Assembly: GCA_002914805.1 (NCBI GenBank)
Contig: JXTB01000064.1
Span: 12,857 to 76,856 of the forward strand
Source: Parasponia andersonii
Taxonomy: Eukaryota > Streptophyta > Magnoliopsida > Rosales > Cannabaceae
DNA length: 64,000 bases
Direction of reading: 5' to 3'
The position numbers and the translations under genes were made by a program. This document shows, in pieces, positions 33,089 to 44,100 of this stretch. The first letter of the stretch is position 1, and each line of letters begins with the position of its first letter. Below the pieces are notes generated by a model, which was not told where the DNA came from, ran no database searches, and saw nothing but the letters and a program-made list of their open reading frames with translations.

Positions 33089-35715
33089 TTACGACACATG
33101 TTACAAACTTTCTAAGTGCCACAAGTAATTGTTGATCTTGCCCCAAACTCAAAGCCGAAGAAATAATTACCAGTAATATATTTGAGTCACCTAAATATGT
33201 ATACTTCAAGTGAGAGGGTAATGGTTTCAAGTTCAAAGCTGGGGGTTCTTTAACAGATGGTTTAGAAGGCTTGAAATTCCTAACTAATAATTTGAGAGAT
33301 TCAAATTATTTCCCCGATCTAGCAAGTGACAACTTTGTCTCCACTCATGGGACATAGCCATCTTCTTCAATTTCTTCCTCAAGGTCAACCATTGTGGACA
33401 TTGAGAACAATTTGTTGTCACAAGTTGTCTGAAATTTGTTAATCATAAGCGAATCTAAGATATTGATGGCTGAACATTCTTCTATCTCATCTGGAAATCG
33501 CATAGCTTTAAACATATTGAAAGTGACATGCTTATCATTAACTTGCATCGAGAGCTCTCATTTTTACACATCAATCAACGTCCTTCCAGTAGCGAGAAAC
33601 AGCCTGCCTAAGATTATAGGCACCTCTTTGTTAGTCTCATAGTCTAACACAATGAAATTCATGGGGAATATGAACTTATCCACCCTGACTAAAACATCTT
33701 CAATTTTCCCTTGGGGGTGAGCAAAAGATCTATCTACAAGTTGAAGAGTAACCGTAGTTGGTCTTGTTTCCCTAATTCTCAGTTACCTAAAAACTGATAT
33801 TAGCATCAAGTTAATGCTTACTCCTAGATCACACAAGATTTTCCCATAATAGGTATTGCTAATGGAACATAGTATTGTAAAGCTCCCAAGAAACTTAAGT
33901 TTAGGGGGGAGTTTGCTCTATAAGATCGAACTACATTCTTTCCTGACCTTCTTTTCTTGGAAAGGATACCCTTCATGAACTTGATATACTTTGACATTTG
34001 TTCTAAAGCTTCTACAAGTGGTATGTTGATATATATTTGCTTCAAAACATGTAAAAATTTGTTGAATTACTTGTTTTACTGTTGTGTATGGAATTGTTGA
34101 GGAAAAGGTGGCGGTGATCTGTCATTCTACTTTTATGGGTAGTTTCGCTATAGCGATGTTGTTGTAGATTTTTCTTTTTCAGTAGTTTGCTTTGATGTAT
34201 CTTCCACTCTATCTTCCTTCTCCTCTTCTCCTTAGATTGAAGATGGCTCTCTTTGTTATTTAGGCTTTACTTCAGGCCTTTACAGCTCTTTTCCATTCCT
34301 TAATGTGATTATTTTGCAATGTTCTTTATTGTCATGCCTCGGATTTTCTATATTACTAAGCAAAGAACCTTGGGACTTGCTGTTCAAGGCATTAGCTAAC
34401 TACCCCATTTGATTCTCCAAGTTTCTGAATGAAGCTATTTGGCTTTGGATCATTGCTAATTAGTTCTAAATTATAGTATCATTTTTCACTATATGCTCCT
34501 TTAATATGACTTCAATAGAGCTTAATTGCTCCAGAGATTGCTATTTTTGAAATTGTTGTTGCTGCAGTTGATGCTGTTGAAAGCCAGGTGATTGGGCTAG
34601 TCTTTTTGGAGTTGTATACGAACTAGCTCTTCGATTACTCCATGGGAAATTAGGATGCTACTTCTAACCCTGGTCGTAAGTATTCGAAAATAGATTATTA
34701 TTCTTATTGTAGTTCCTCACATAACACACTGAATCGGGGTTCGATGGACAGTTATTAAATGAATGTCCTTCACTATAATAGATATAAGAAACTCTAATAG
34801 ATTGCCCTGCATTTGCTCCAACAACCATATTCATAAATTTTAAAATATTGGACAGTGATAAAACTTGAGCTGTCAAGGCCGTGACTGCATCTACATCATG
34901 GATTCTAGCTGTGCCTTCCAGTAGCAACTCTTTTGGTTGGCCATTGATAGTTGTTATTGGTCATCCGCTCCAAAATCTCATAGGCATCATTATAGGACTT
35001 TACAAGAAGTGCACCATTGGCTGAAACATCTACCATTGTTTGAGTACAAGCGTTGAGACCATTATAAAATACCTTTATTTAGATCCAATGAGGGATTCCA
35101 TGGTATGGGCACTTCTTTAGCAACTCCTTAAAGCTCTCCTATAGTTTATATAATAACTCCGCATCCAATTGCTGAAAAGAAGTAATATCATTTCGAAGTT
35201 TAGCATTTTTCGTTGGTGGGAAATACTTTATCAAAAATTTCTCCGCCAAGTTATTCCATGTGGCCATCAAATCTGTGGGTATTGAGTTCAACTACACTCT
35301 TCTCTATCTCTCAAAGAGTATGGAAATAATTTCAACCTTAGAGCTTTATCTGTGACTCCTTGTAACTTGAACGAATTATATACTTCTATGAATAACCGAA
35401 AGTGAAGATGAGGATCTTCTGTTAGTAGCCCATCGAATTACCCTACAGTTTGGAGCATTTGAAACAAAACTAACTTCGATTCAAACTGAAGTACTTGAAT
35501 TTCCAGCCTAACAATACCCGGATTCAGCCTAGTGAGTATATGGACATCATACTATTTGATTGCTCTATCCTTAGCAACTGGAATTACTATAACATCATTA
35601 ACACCAACTCCTTCAGCCATTCCTTCTACACCAACTTAATCTTATTGTTGCTACTTTCTCCTTGCTCGGAATATTCTTTCAATCTCGGGATCTAAGGACA
35701 CCAACTTTTGGTCTC
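33089..35715 (-). pseudogene. Ty3/gypsy gag-protease-RT(start) relic
   Basis: Read on the minus strand from about 35715 downward, with many stops and frameshifts. The gag region has SIPTDLMATWNNLAEKFL-like text at 35280-35220. Near 34720 comes a decayed CCHC-type region with SFNNCPSNPDSV. The protease region includes MSKYIKFMKGILSKKRR (about 33990), VDKFIFPMNFIVLD, PIILGRLFLATGR and HVTFNMFKAMRFPDE (about 33500). Finally LKPLPSHLKYTYLGDS (about 33230) marks the entry to reverse transcriptase. RT, RNase H and integrase are missing because the sequence ends at the 33088 junction. It resembles plant Athila/Tat-lineage polyproteins, but lineage was not tested. Confidence 0.8.
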
Positions 35716-35831
35716 GTTGTCATTCATATAAAGAATGTAAGTTCATGCAAGCATAACCACTCAAACAAATAAAGAAAAAGCAAAGGCAAGAAAAACAAAA
35801 TAGCTTCTGTAATTAACTTTAGTGATTTTAA

Positions 35832-35849
35832 TCCCCGGCAACGGTGCCA
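35832..35849 (-). other. Primer binding site, complementary to tRNA-Asp 3' end
   Basis: The minus strand reads TGGCACCGTTGCCGGGGA. It matches the tRNA-Asp-type PBS TGGCGCCGTTGCCGGGGA known from plant gypsy elements with a single mismatch. It fixes the orientation of the element and the 3' limit of its 5' LTR. Confidence 0.8.
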
Positions 35850-37326
35850 AAAACTTATTACGGGTTTATAGTTACTACGCAAGTGCGTGTGTTGAACAAA
35901 TAATATAATAGTAAGTAGCGTATCATCTCCACATGGATTAATTACCAAGTTGATTGTAAAAGCTAAATGTCAAGCAAAATAATCTAAGAAATGAACAATA
36001 AAAATTTGTAATAAAATAATAAAAACTATGGATCCAGACAGAAACACAAATACTAAGCAGAAAATAAGACAATATAATCAAGTGATTGTAAATCTATAGT
36101 AGAATTATGCTAGGATTACTGAATCCTCTTTGGTTGCAATTTTGGCTACAAATGTTGCAGCAATGCTATAGCAAAATCACTACTGTTAATTAAAAATTCA
36201 ATCTGCACAAAATAATCTTCCAAATTTATTATGATTAAAGTCCTTTAAACCAGCGTTAACATATTACTATACCTAACTAGTTCTCAAAATACAATTTATA
36301 GCATCAATTTTTATGGGATATGCACGATAACAATATATTCATATAATGTCACAAATCCAAAGATCTAAAAAAGAGATAATTAAAATATGTATCATTCAAG
36401 TTAGATCTAACTAGAATTAATCTTTCCAGAATTAATCCTAATTTATGTTTCTTAGTTATTGGTGACTAAACAATAACATGAATTAACATTTAAACTCACT
36501 TGAATGAACAAAAGAAAATTTTTATAAATATCAAAATAATATTTAAACAATCAATTTAACCTTAGATTCATCACAATCCCAGCCAAGGAAAATTTAACTC
36601 ATGTTCCGGAGTTCAAAAATCAGTAAATTACAATAACCCATTGATTACAAAAAAATACAAGAAAAAGAAAAAGAAATTAAACGCAAAGAAGAATAGAAAA
36701 AAAGTAAGAAAGACTCTAGCTAGATGATAGCTATGTAAGCTCTTCTCTGCTAGTACTCTTTTCTCATTCGTCATTTCCTTCTTTGTACTATTCTTTCTTT
36801 TTTTCTCTTGCTTTTTTTTTCCCCTCTCAAGTCAGCCGCCTCTCTCTTTTTCTTATAATACTTCCTTTTCCTTTTATGTTAAATTAGGTGAGGTACCCTA
36901 GCATACATATCAACTAAATAAGGGGACGAGGACCACTTTAGCATCATCTCCTCTTAGTTGGCATTTAATATCAGTAGTCATCGTTAGCTGTGCGCAAAAG
37001 TCACCAAGTAGAGAAAGAATTTGCTAATTTAGTTATGCTCTGGTACTACTGCAACAAAAATGATTTCAGCATTTGGCTTACATTCAACTTTTTTCTTAAA
37101 GAGCTGCCATTTAAAATTCTGTAGAGCTCAAACCCAGAATTCAACAATTTTTACTAGAAAATTAGAGAAATAAAATAGATATTAACCAAATTAGACCTTA
37201 AACACTAAAAACATAAAGGCTAGAATAAAATAAGTAAAGACACCTAGATTAGATAATTTATTCCTCCAAAATAACCATTCTTAGACTAAAGACACACTAG
37301 ATAGCTCTATTTTCATAGAGTAATCA
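35850..37326 (-). mobile_element. Probable LTR of the gypsy element (about 1.47 kb)
   Basis: On the minus strand it begins TGATTACTCTATG at 37326, directly after a polypurine-like tract AAGTTTAGGAG, and runs to the PBS at 35849. Its first about 480 bp recur at 38622-38146. The 3' CA end next to the PBS is not clear. Because it is preceded by polypurine-tract sequence and followed by a PBS, it sits in an LTR-LTR recombinant arrangement. Confidence 0.5.
36845..37326 (-). repeat. LTR 5' segment, copy 1 (paired with 38146-38622)
   Basis: Shares with the distal copy 'aatacttcctttt(t/c)', 'gaggtaccctagca' or 'gagataccctagca', 'ggacgaggaccacttta', 'agagaaataaaata' and 'aacataaaggcta'. Both copies end in 'ctctattttca'. 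Divergence of roughly 10-15 % by eye points to an old duplication. Confidence 0.75.
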
Positions 37327-37648
37327 CACTCCTAAACTTAAATTATTACTCGTCTTCGAGTGACAAATCACATAAAATGACACACAAAAGAAACAACGAC
37401 ACAAAAGAGCTATGGTTTCACTGACAAAAATGTTAGTCTTCAATTATCAGTTCTGCTCTACAATCTTCAGTCTATGATTAAAATCACCCTAAACTTAAAT
37501 TGTTACTCGTCCTCAAGTGACAAATCACATAAAATAACACATAAAAGAAACAATGACATAGAAGAGCTATGGTTTCACTGACAAAAAAATTAGTCTTCAA
37601 TTCTCTATTATGCTCTACAATCTTCAGCCTATGATTAAAATCACCCCT
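37327..37648 (-). repeat. 157-bp tandem duplication carrying polypurine-tract-like sequence
   Basis: Copies start at 37331 and 37488 with 'cctaaacttaaatt'. On the minus strand each ends 'aatttaagtttagg', the usual 3' polypurine tract context of plant gypsy elements. Both contain 'gagctatggtttcactgac' and 'ctctacaatcttcag'. Confidence 0.8.
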
Positions 37649-38145
37649 CCTCAAATATTAGTTGAATTCATTACAAACTTACTCTTACATGTGATTTTTT
37701 CTTAAGTGTACGTGTGTGATACTATAGTCACAATTCCCTGAATCACTTAAGTCATGTCAAAATATGATTATTGGGCTTAATTTCTTGCTCCATAAGCTGA
37801 TCTTATAAATCTCTATCCACTAATGCAAGTCGACTAAACATTTAAGACTCATAAGGCTTTCACAAATTTTTTAATACGGAGTTTAATTTGAGAATTTATT
37901 TATTTATTTTCTTTCAATACTCAGATATCATAATGCCTTTTTATGCGAATGCCAACACCAGTGATGAAGATACCCGGTTACTCAGCAAAATCACTTTCAG
38001 AGTTATTGTAGCATACTCATATTCCGAACTACTGTTTAATGCAAAAGTATACATGAAGCTCATGTTATCCCTAGTTACTAAGTAATTCAGAATAGTAGAG
38101 TATTCATTATTTATTTTTTTCTTCAGCTCAATTGCTTTTTTTTTT
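37649..38145 (-). mobile_element. Non-coding internal remnant between the two LTR segments
   Basis: AT-rich sequence lying between the tandem polypurine-tract block and the second LTR segment. No retroviral protein is recognisable. It probably derives from the 3' internal region of the same element. Confidence 0.4.
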
Positions 38146-38622
38146 TTTTTTCACAATACTTCCTTTTTCTTTTATATTAGAGTAGGTGAGATACCCTAGC
38201 ACACGTGTCAATCAAATAAAGGGACGAGGACCACTTTAGTATCATCTCCCCTTAGCTGTATTTGATATCAGCAGTTATCGTCAGCTATGTGCAAAAATTG
38301 TTAGGTAGAGAGAGAATTTGCTAATTCAGTTATGCTTTAGTGCAACTACAGCAAAACTGATTCTAGCTTTTGACTCAAATTCGACTTTTCTCCTAACAGG
38401 CTGTCATTTAAAATTTGCAGAGATCAAACCCATAATTTAGCAATTTTTACTAAAAAATTAGAGAAATAAAATATATATTAACCAAATTAGTCCTTAAACA
38501 CCAAAAACATAAAGGCTAAAATAAAATAAGTAAAGACACTTAGATTATATAATTTATTTCTCTAAAACAACCATTCTAAGACTAAAGACACACTAAATAA
38601 CTCTATTTTCACAGAATTATCA
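38146..38622 (-). repeat. LTR 5' segment, copy 2, abutting the hAT-like element
   Basis: On the minus strand it begins TGATAATTCTGTGAAAATAG at 38622, parallel to the start of copy 1. Immediately beyond it the right half of hAT-like copy B resumes, so 38622/38623 is an insertion boundary. Confidence 0.7.
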
Positions 38623-38836
38623 TTTGTATATGTATAATAGTTTATGACATGACTACATATATTGGAGCATATACGAGACAGATTATGCTAATATTGTCCA
38701 TGCACCGTATCCACATATTTGTGATGCGGTTATTCTTCACACTATTCACTTTCCCCAATTGAAACAATTTTTTGTATTCTCATTTGGATCGGATGACTAT
38801 AGATGCCGCTAACTGTGAGTTTTATTGCCATCCCTA
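38623..38836. mobile_element. hAT-like element copy B, right part
   Basis: Aligns with 10310-10546 of copy A: 'tttgtatatgtataat', then 'gatgcggttatt' and 'gactatagatgccgctaac', ending TTGCCATCCCTA, the inverted counterpart of TAGGAATGATAA at 32726. Together with the left part the element would be about 576 bp, close to the 583 bp of copy A. Confidence 0.65.
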
Positions 38837-40968
38837 ATCCTTAGAGACATATCCATGTGATCATGTTATTGGGGACATAAAAGATAGCTTAATTTAACCT
38901 TTGAATTATAGTTATTATAATACTTTGAGTCCTAATTCTCAATTTAGTTAGTTCACCATCTTAAATCTTGATATTGTTACACGTTGACCCTTTTATTAAC
39001 AAAAGTTGTAAAATAATCAATTTTAAAGCATGATAATAGTGGTCAATTCATAAAAAGTAAGATTTTTTTATTTCAAATATTTTGGTATTAAAGTGATACA
39101 AAGACCGTTGATAAAATTTTCCCAATTGCTAACGAAATTACACATGTATATTTTGACGTCTGAAGGCCACGTGAGTTAGGTTTTAGGTTTGGTCAAAGAG
39201 CTATACTATACTACGACTAAGACAAACAAGGTTCCAGCTGAATCCTTTGTTGTCGATAATTGGAAAACCTAGTATAAAGAATGATATGAAATGCTTGTGA
39301 ACAACAAGGCTTAACTAGTGAATGGTAAACCTTGTGTTTAGCCTATCACTTGTAAAGTCACAAAATGGACGACAAATTACATACCCATCTGACTACCCTT
39401 AACACCTAACTACCCAATCAAGATTAACATGTTCACTTATTTGGAGTTGTATTTGTACAATTATGATCCCAAAACAAAATTGGTACAATTGTATAACGTG
39501 ATGCATGAATCATTTCACATACTACTTGCATGGGACGTATGGTATTCCTATATTGTGTGGCTAATTTATCCCTCATATATACCACATGTTCTTCACGGAT
39601 TAAATAATTTGTCACATTTTTCAAAAATTAATCTAACCAAAATCTTGTTTCATTCTTTGAATATTCTTTCTCATTTATGTCACGGGCCAATTTCTAACTT
39701 CATCATGTGAGATTATGTGGTATGTACGACACTAGTGCCACTCACATGTGGAAACTCAAGGCATTTGAACTAGTACATTTCTCATAGAAGCTAGAAGGAG
39801 AGATCAACCTAAGCTTGGCATTAGTCTTATTATCACATGTGACGCATATGTTGGTTTCTAGACGACAAATCAAATACTTTAACTCGAGGGCCGTTAGTGA
39901 AATTAATTGTTATTTTTTTTTAAAAAAAAAAACTCAGTGTTAAAATCTCATCATAATATTGTTTCATAAATCTAGCTTGACAGATTTTAAGTGTCTTCCA
40001 ATATATATTTTTTTTAAAGTCAATTTCAGATTTGAATAAAATTAAGGGAAAAATTACAAATAAATGTCATGTCAAAATGAAAAAATATAAAATAACTCCA
40101 TGATTTTTTTTATATTATGTACAAAATTTAATGAAAAAGAAAATTTTTGCAACAAATAAATTATATAGGAGACATATACAACACAAAAAAATAACTTACA
40201 GGCAGTAGTAGTCAATAAAACCTGGAGATATTATGGGAAAAAATTAAGTTAGTCAGAATATTATTGTTGTTAGGGATAATTACATTTTTATATATTGTAT
40301 TTTAATTGTTTGTTCAATTTATAGCTTGCATGTTGGTTATTATCAACATTAATCTTCATATTCAGAATTTATAATAAATTTATATGTTTATAATTTAAAG
40401 ACTTATTTTGACTATTACGTTTGTCAAAATATCATTTAAAGTATATATACATATATTTTAATCAAAATATCATTTAAAATTAAATACATATATTTTAAAA
40501 GAAGTTCAAATTTATAACTTTTATATGAATTGATAAATATATTTATAACAAATTTATAATTTTTCTATGAATTGATAAATATATTTATAACTAATATTTA
40601 ATATTTATAGGTTTTACGTATTTTAAATTATTTTTAAATATTTGTTTATTTAATTATTAATTCTAATTAATTTTAAATTTAAATTAAAATATTATTTTTA
40701 AAATTTTAAAAAATATTTTAGTAAATTCAATAGACAAAATCAATATTTGAGGCAGGAAAGATATAAATTTATTAACACGTTGAATGTGATATAAACCGAA
40801 CAAATAATTAAAACAGTTTTAACACACCACCTTTTTACCCTATTTTCTGCGGGACCCACAAATTCGCATAAGGCAACCAGCTTAAGTTTATGCCTTAAGC
40901 CTTTGCGAAATTGAGATGAACTAGAAAGTGAGGCGCTCATCTCATAGTGTCATACCCCAGCCTTCAGC
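38837..40968. other. AT-rich intergenic, no gene recognised
   Basis: Contains repeated 'aaatatatttataac' words at 40530-40600 and near 40740-40950 a GC-richer stretch that is probably distal promoter of the symplekin gene. No coding or RNA structure is supported. Confidence 0.5.
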
Positions 40969-40983
40969 CACGTGATTATAAAT
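40969..40983 (+). promoter_or_regulatory. G-box and TATA box of the symplekin gene
   Basis: CACGTG at 40969-40974 is followed two bases later by TATAAAT at 40977-40983, about 180 bp before the ATG. The spacing fits a transcription start near 41010. G-boxes bind bZIP and bHLH factors, but one this close to the TATA box may be fortuitous. Confidence 0.5.
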
Positions 40984-41107
40984 ACACAAAGTTCCTTCTG
41001 TTTTCTTCCCCTCGTCCTTCCCAGAATTTTTTTTTTTTTTTTTTTTAGAAAAAAGAAAAATTCGAGTGGGTTTCATGCTTCAATTCCATTCTATTTCTAT
41101 GTACCCT

Positions 41108-41116
41108 AAACCCTAA
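41108..41116 (+). promoter_or_regulatory. telo-box in the symplekin 5' leader
   Basis: AAACCCTAA lies 45 bp upstream of the ATG. Such motifs are common in leaders of plant housekeeping genes. Confidence 0.45.
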
Positions 41117-41160
41117 TTGGACGAAATTGAAATTCTTTCTCATTCCTAGAGGAGTCGGAC

Positions 41161-44100
41161 ATGGCCGAAGCTTCCAGAGACCAAGCTCTCTCTCTCCTCG
41201 CCGCTGCCAACAACCATGGCGATTTGGCCGTTAAGCTCTCCTCTTTGAGGCAGGCCAAGGATATTCTCTTGTCCGTCGATCCTTCTTTCGCGGCCGAGCT
41301 TTTCCCCTACTTGGTCGACCTCCACTCCTCCCCGGAGCTCCTCGTCCGGAAGTCGCTCCTTGAGTGAGTTCCCCAAACCCTAAATTTTTTCTCCTTTGTG
41401 GCCGCCATGGCTGGTTCGTTCTGGTTTTCATGGAAAACTTGGGCGGAATTGCTCTGGGAAACGTTGTTGTAGCCAAAGGGCTCGCTGTGTGAAGGGATAG
41501 TTTTAGTTAGGGAGAGAGTTTAAGTGTTGAAAGTTTCTATCTTTTTTGAACACAAGATTCGAACCTTGCGACTTGATTTCATACATGTCTTATATTTGAT
41601 TTTCTGACGTATTTTGTATTGGAAAATTTTCCCTTTCTTGTATAAGCATTTTGAATTTTTCATGAGTAATTGGTTTTTAATGGCTGACAGGTTAGTGGAA
41701 GAAATTGGGTTGAAGGCGATGGAGCATTCGTCTGTACTAATGCCTGTCTTCTTGACACTTTTAAGAGATGAACACCCTATTGTTGCCAGACAATCTATTA
41801 TTAGTGGCTCAAATATATTTTCCAGTGTTTTAGAAGAGATGGCGTTGCAGGTCTCTCTCTCTGCTCTGTCTTTTACCTCATAATTCGACAAACATTTGTA
41901 GTTAACTTTAAATATTAAATGTGGGTTCATTTGAATAGTGAAATATTTTCTGTTCTATTTATTTATTTGTAAAGTTCATTATCGTGCAATAAGCCTCCAA
42001 CTAGCACCACATAACTGGAGGGGTATTCTGCCTTCTACGTATGTAAAACAGCAAATGCCTGCTTTTCCTATATGAATGTGCCGAAGACCCTTTATTTCAT
42101 GCCATCCACAGACACAAAACAAATGCAATGAAATCACTGTTTCACATTCTCTATCAAATAATATTAGTGTGTCAATTTGATTGCACTGTATTAAGTGATT
42201 GAGGAAGAAATTAAACCACTATGAGAAAAAAAGCGGACAAAGTTGAAACCTCTGGAGAATTTATATGAGTTGGTTTGCTGTCTCCCATATATGCTTGCAC
42301 ATGATAACCAGTCTCAAAACTGTGGTTTGTACCATATTCCAAAAACTGAAATATAGAAAAATTGGAGTTACGGTTAACAATATTAGAACTATTTGCATGG
42401 CTGTCACTTCTGGAGCACGAAAAAAGGGAAAAAAGGCCAATTCCACTTAAGATCTTTTAATGAGGTCTTTTTAAAGAATATTATGGTGGTTTCTAGTGAT
42501 ACTCCATTTCCCATACTTTATGCCTGGATCAAGTAGAAAATCAAGCAGATATCCAAATCATATCTACTTTCAATAATTAAGAGCTTTGATAACAGGAAGT
42601 TTCCTTCATGACTTTAACTCTTATTTGTAAAAAAATATAAAAATTTGTTTTATTCCTCGTACTTCTATTTTGGAGTAGACAGCTCTTTGCAAATAAAGGT
42701 GCAATATTCTCAAGTTTTTTCATAGACTTATTTGTATTTGTTGATTAGTAGTATTGCTGGAATTTCATCTTTGGGAAAATAATTTTGCTCGTCAGTCCAT
42801 AATTCATAGTAATATAATTCCTATGTTCATTTATAATTTTGATCGATACATTGTGTATTGCATACAATTTTCTTACTGAATTTGTTCCCATGATCTTTTT
42901 AGAAATTTATTATGTAGTTGACTACTTACTTGTGTGATTAATGGTAGTTTCACCGACTTGGTAAAGTGGAGAGATGGCTTGAAGAACTTTGGTCGTGGAT
43001 GGCTAAGTTCAAAGATGCTGTATTTACCATAGCATTAGAGGTAGGTAGTTTACATTGGTGCCCATTTATTTTCAAAAGTTGTCTGTACTTTCAATTTGCT
43101 GTGGTTGCTTTTTATTATTTGTCAATAAAAAGGTTACATTTCCGTTCATGTTATGCTAAATTCTCTCTCTCTCCCCCTGTTTATATATATTCTTATATTT
43201 GTATGTAGGAATTATTAGTTTTATTGTTAAGAACAGTTATGGCTTTGTGACTGGACTTCTTCAATCTTTTATAGTTGTTGATGAGCACTGTGGATTTATC
43301 TGTTGTTAATGAGCACTGCTTGTCCTCTTTTCTTCTGTTTGAATTGCTCTGCTTTCTTCTTCTTCTTCTTCGTGTTTTTTTTTTTTTTTTTTTTTTTTTT
43401 TATTATCAAGATTATCTTTCCTAGGATTACTGTAGATGCACTTCCCTGTATTCAACTTAATCTGTGTACTACTAAGTGTAAATTTCATACTTGAGTTCTG
43501 GTTGTCTGGTTGTTAAAGCTTTATGTGTAAAATGGTTAGGTAGAGTAGAATGATGTGATACATATTCGTTTGTATTTTGCTTTGGTTTTCTTTGTGCCCT
43601 TGTCTTGTATTTGAACGTTCTTAAATTCTGGTCACTGGAAGAAGTATACTTCTCTATATTTGTTAGGAACTTATTTCATAGCTGCTGTAAATTTCAAGAG
43701 CTGAAAGTTGCTTAACTTGATTTTGTAGCCTGTCTGTGTTGCGACAAAGTTGGTAGCATTGAAATTTTTGGAAACGTATGTTATGCTGTTTACATCTGAC
43801 ACCAGTGAAACTGAAGCCCCGGTTGCTGAAGGTATTCAGACCTACTTGAAGGTCTTGTGGCTATACCAGGAAGATGGGACATAGGATTTTGACAGTTGTC
43901 TTACCTTTTGGTTTAAAGCCCTTTGCAAATTTGAATTTGCATCTTCTCAGTAGGTGATATTTGGATATTAATGTTTAGCTTATATTTGTAACAGGAATTG
44001 GACGGGTTTTTAATATTTCATGGCTGGTTGGTGCTCACCCAGTTCTCGACCCATACATGCTCATGTCAGAAGCAAATAGGACTCTTGGCGTTCTATTAAA

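Noticed and set aside
33080..38616. AGAAT at both junctions as a 5-bp target duplication of the gypsy element
   Set aside because: The right LTR boundary fits better at 38622/38623, inside which AGAAT would fall, and the left end of the retroelement is truncated, so the match is probably chance.
41556..41565. Sequence matching a tRNA B-box on the minus strand (GGTTCGAATC)
   Set aside because: No A-box at proper distance and no cloverleaf can be formed; it lies in symplekin intron 1.
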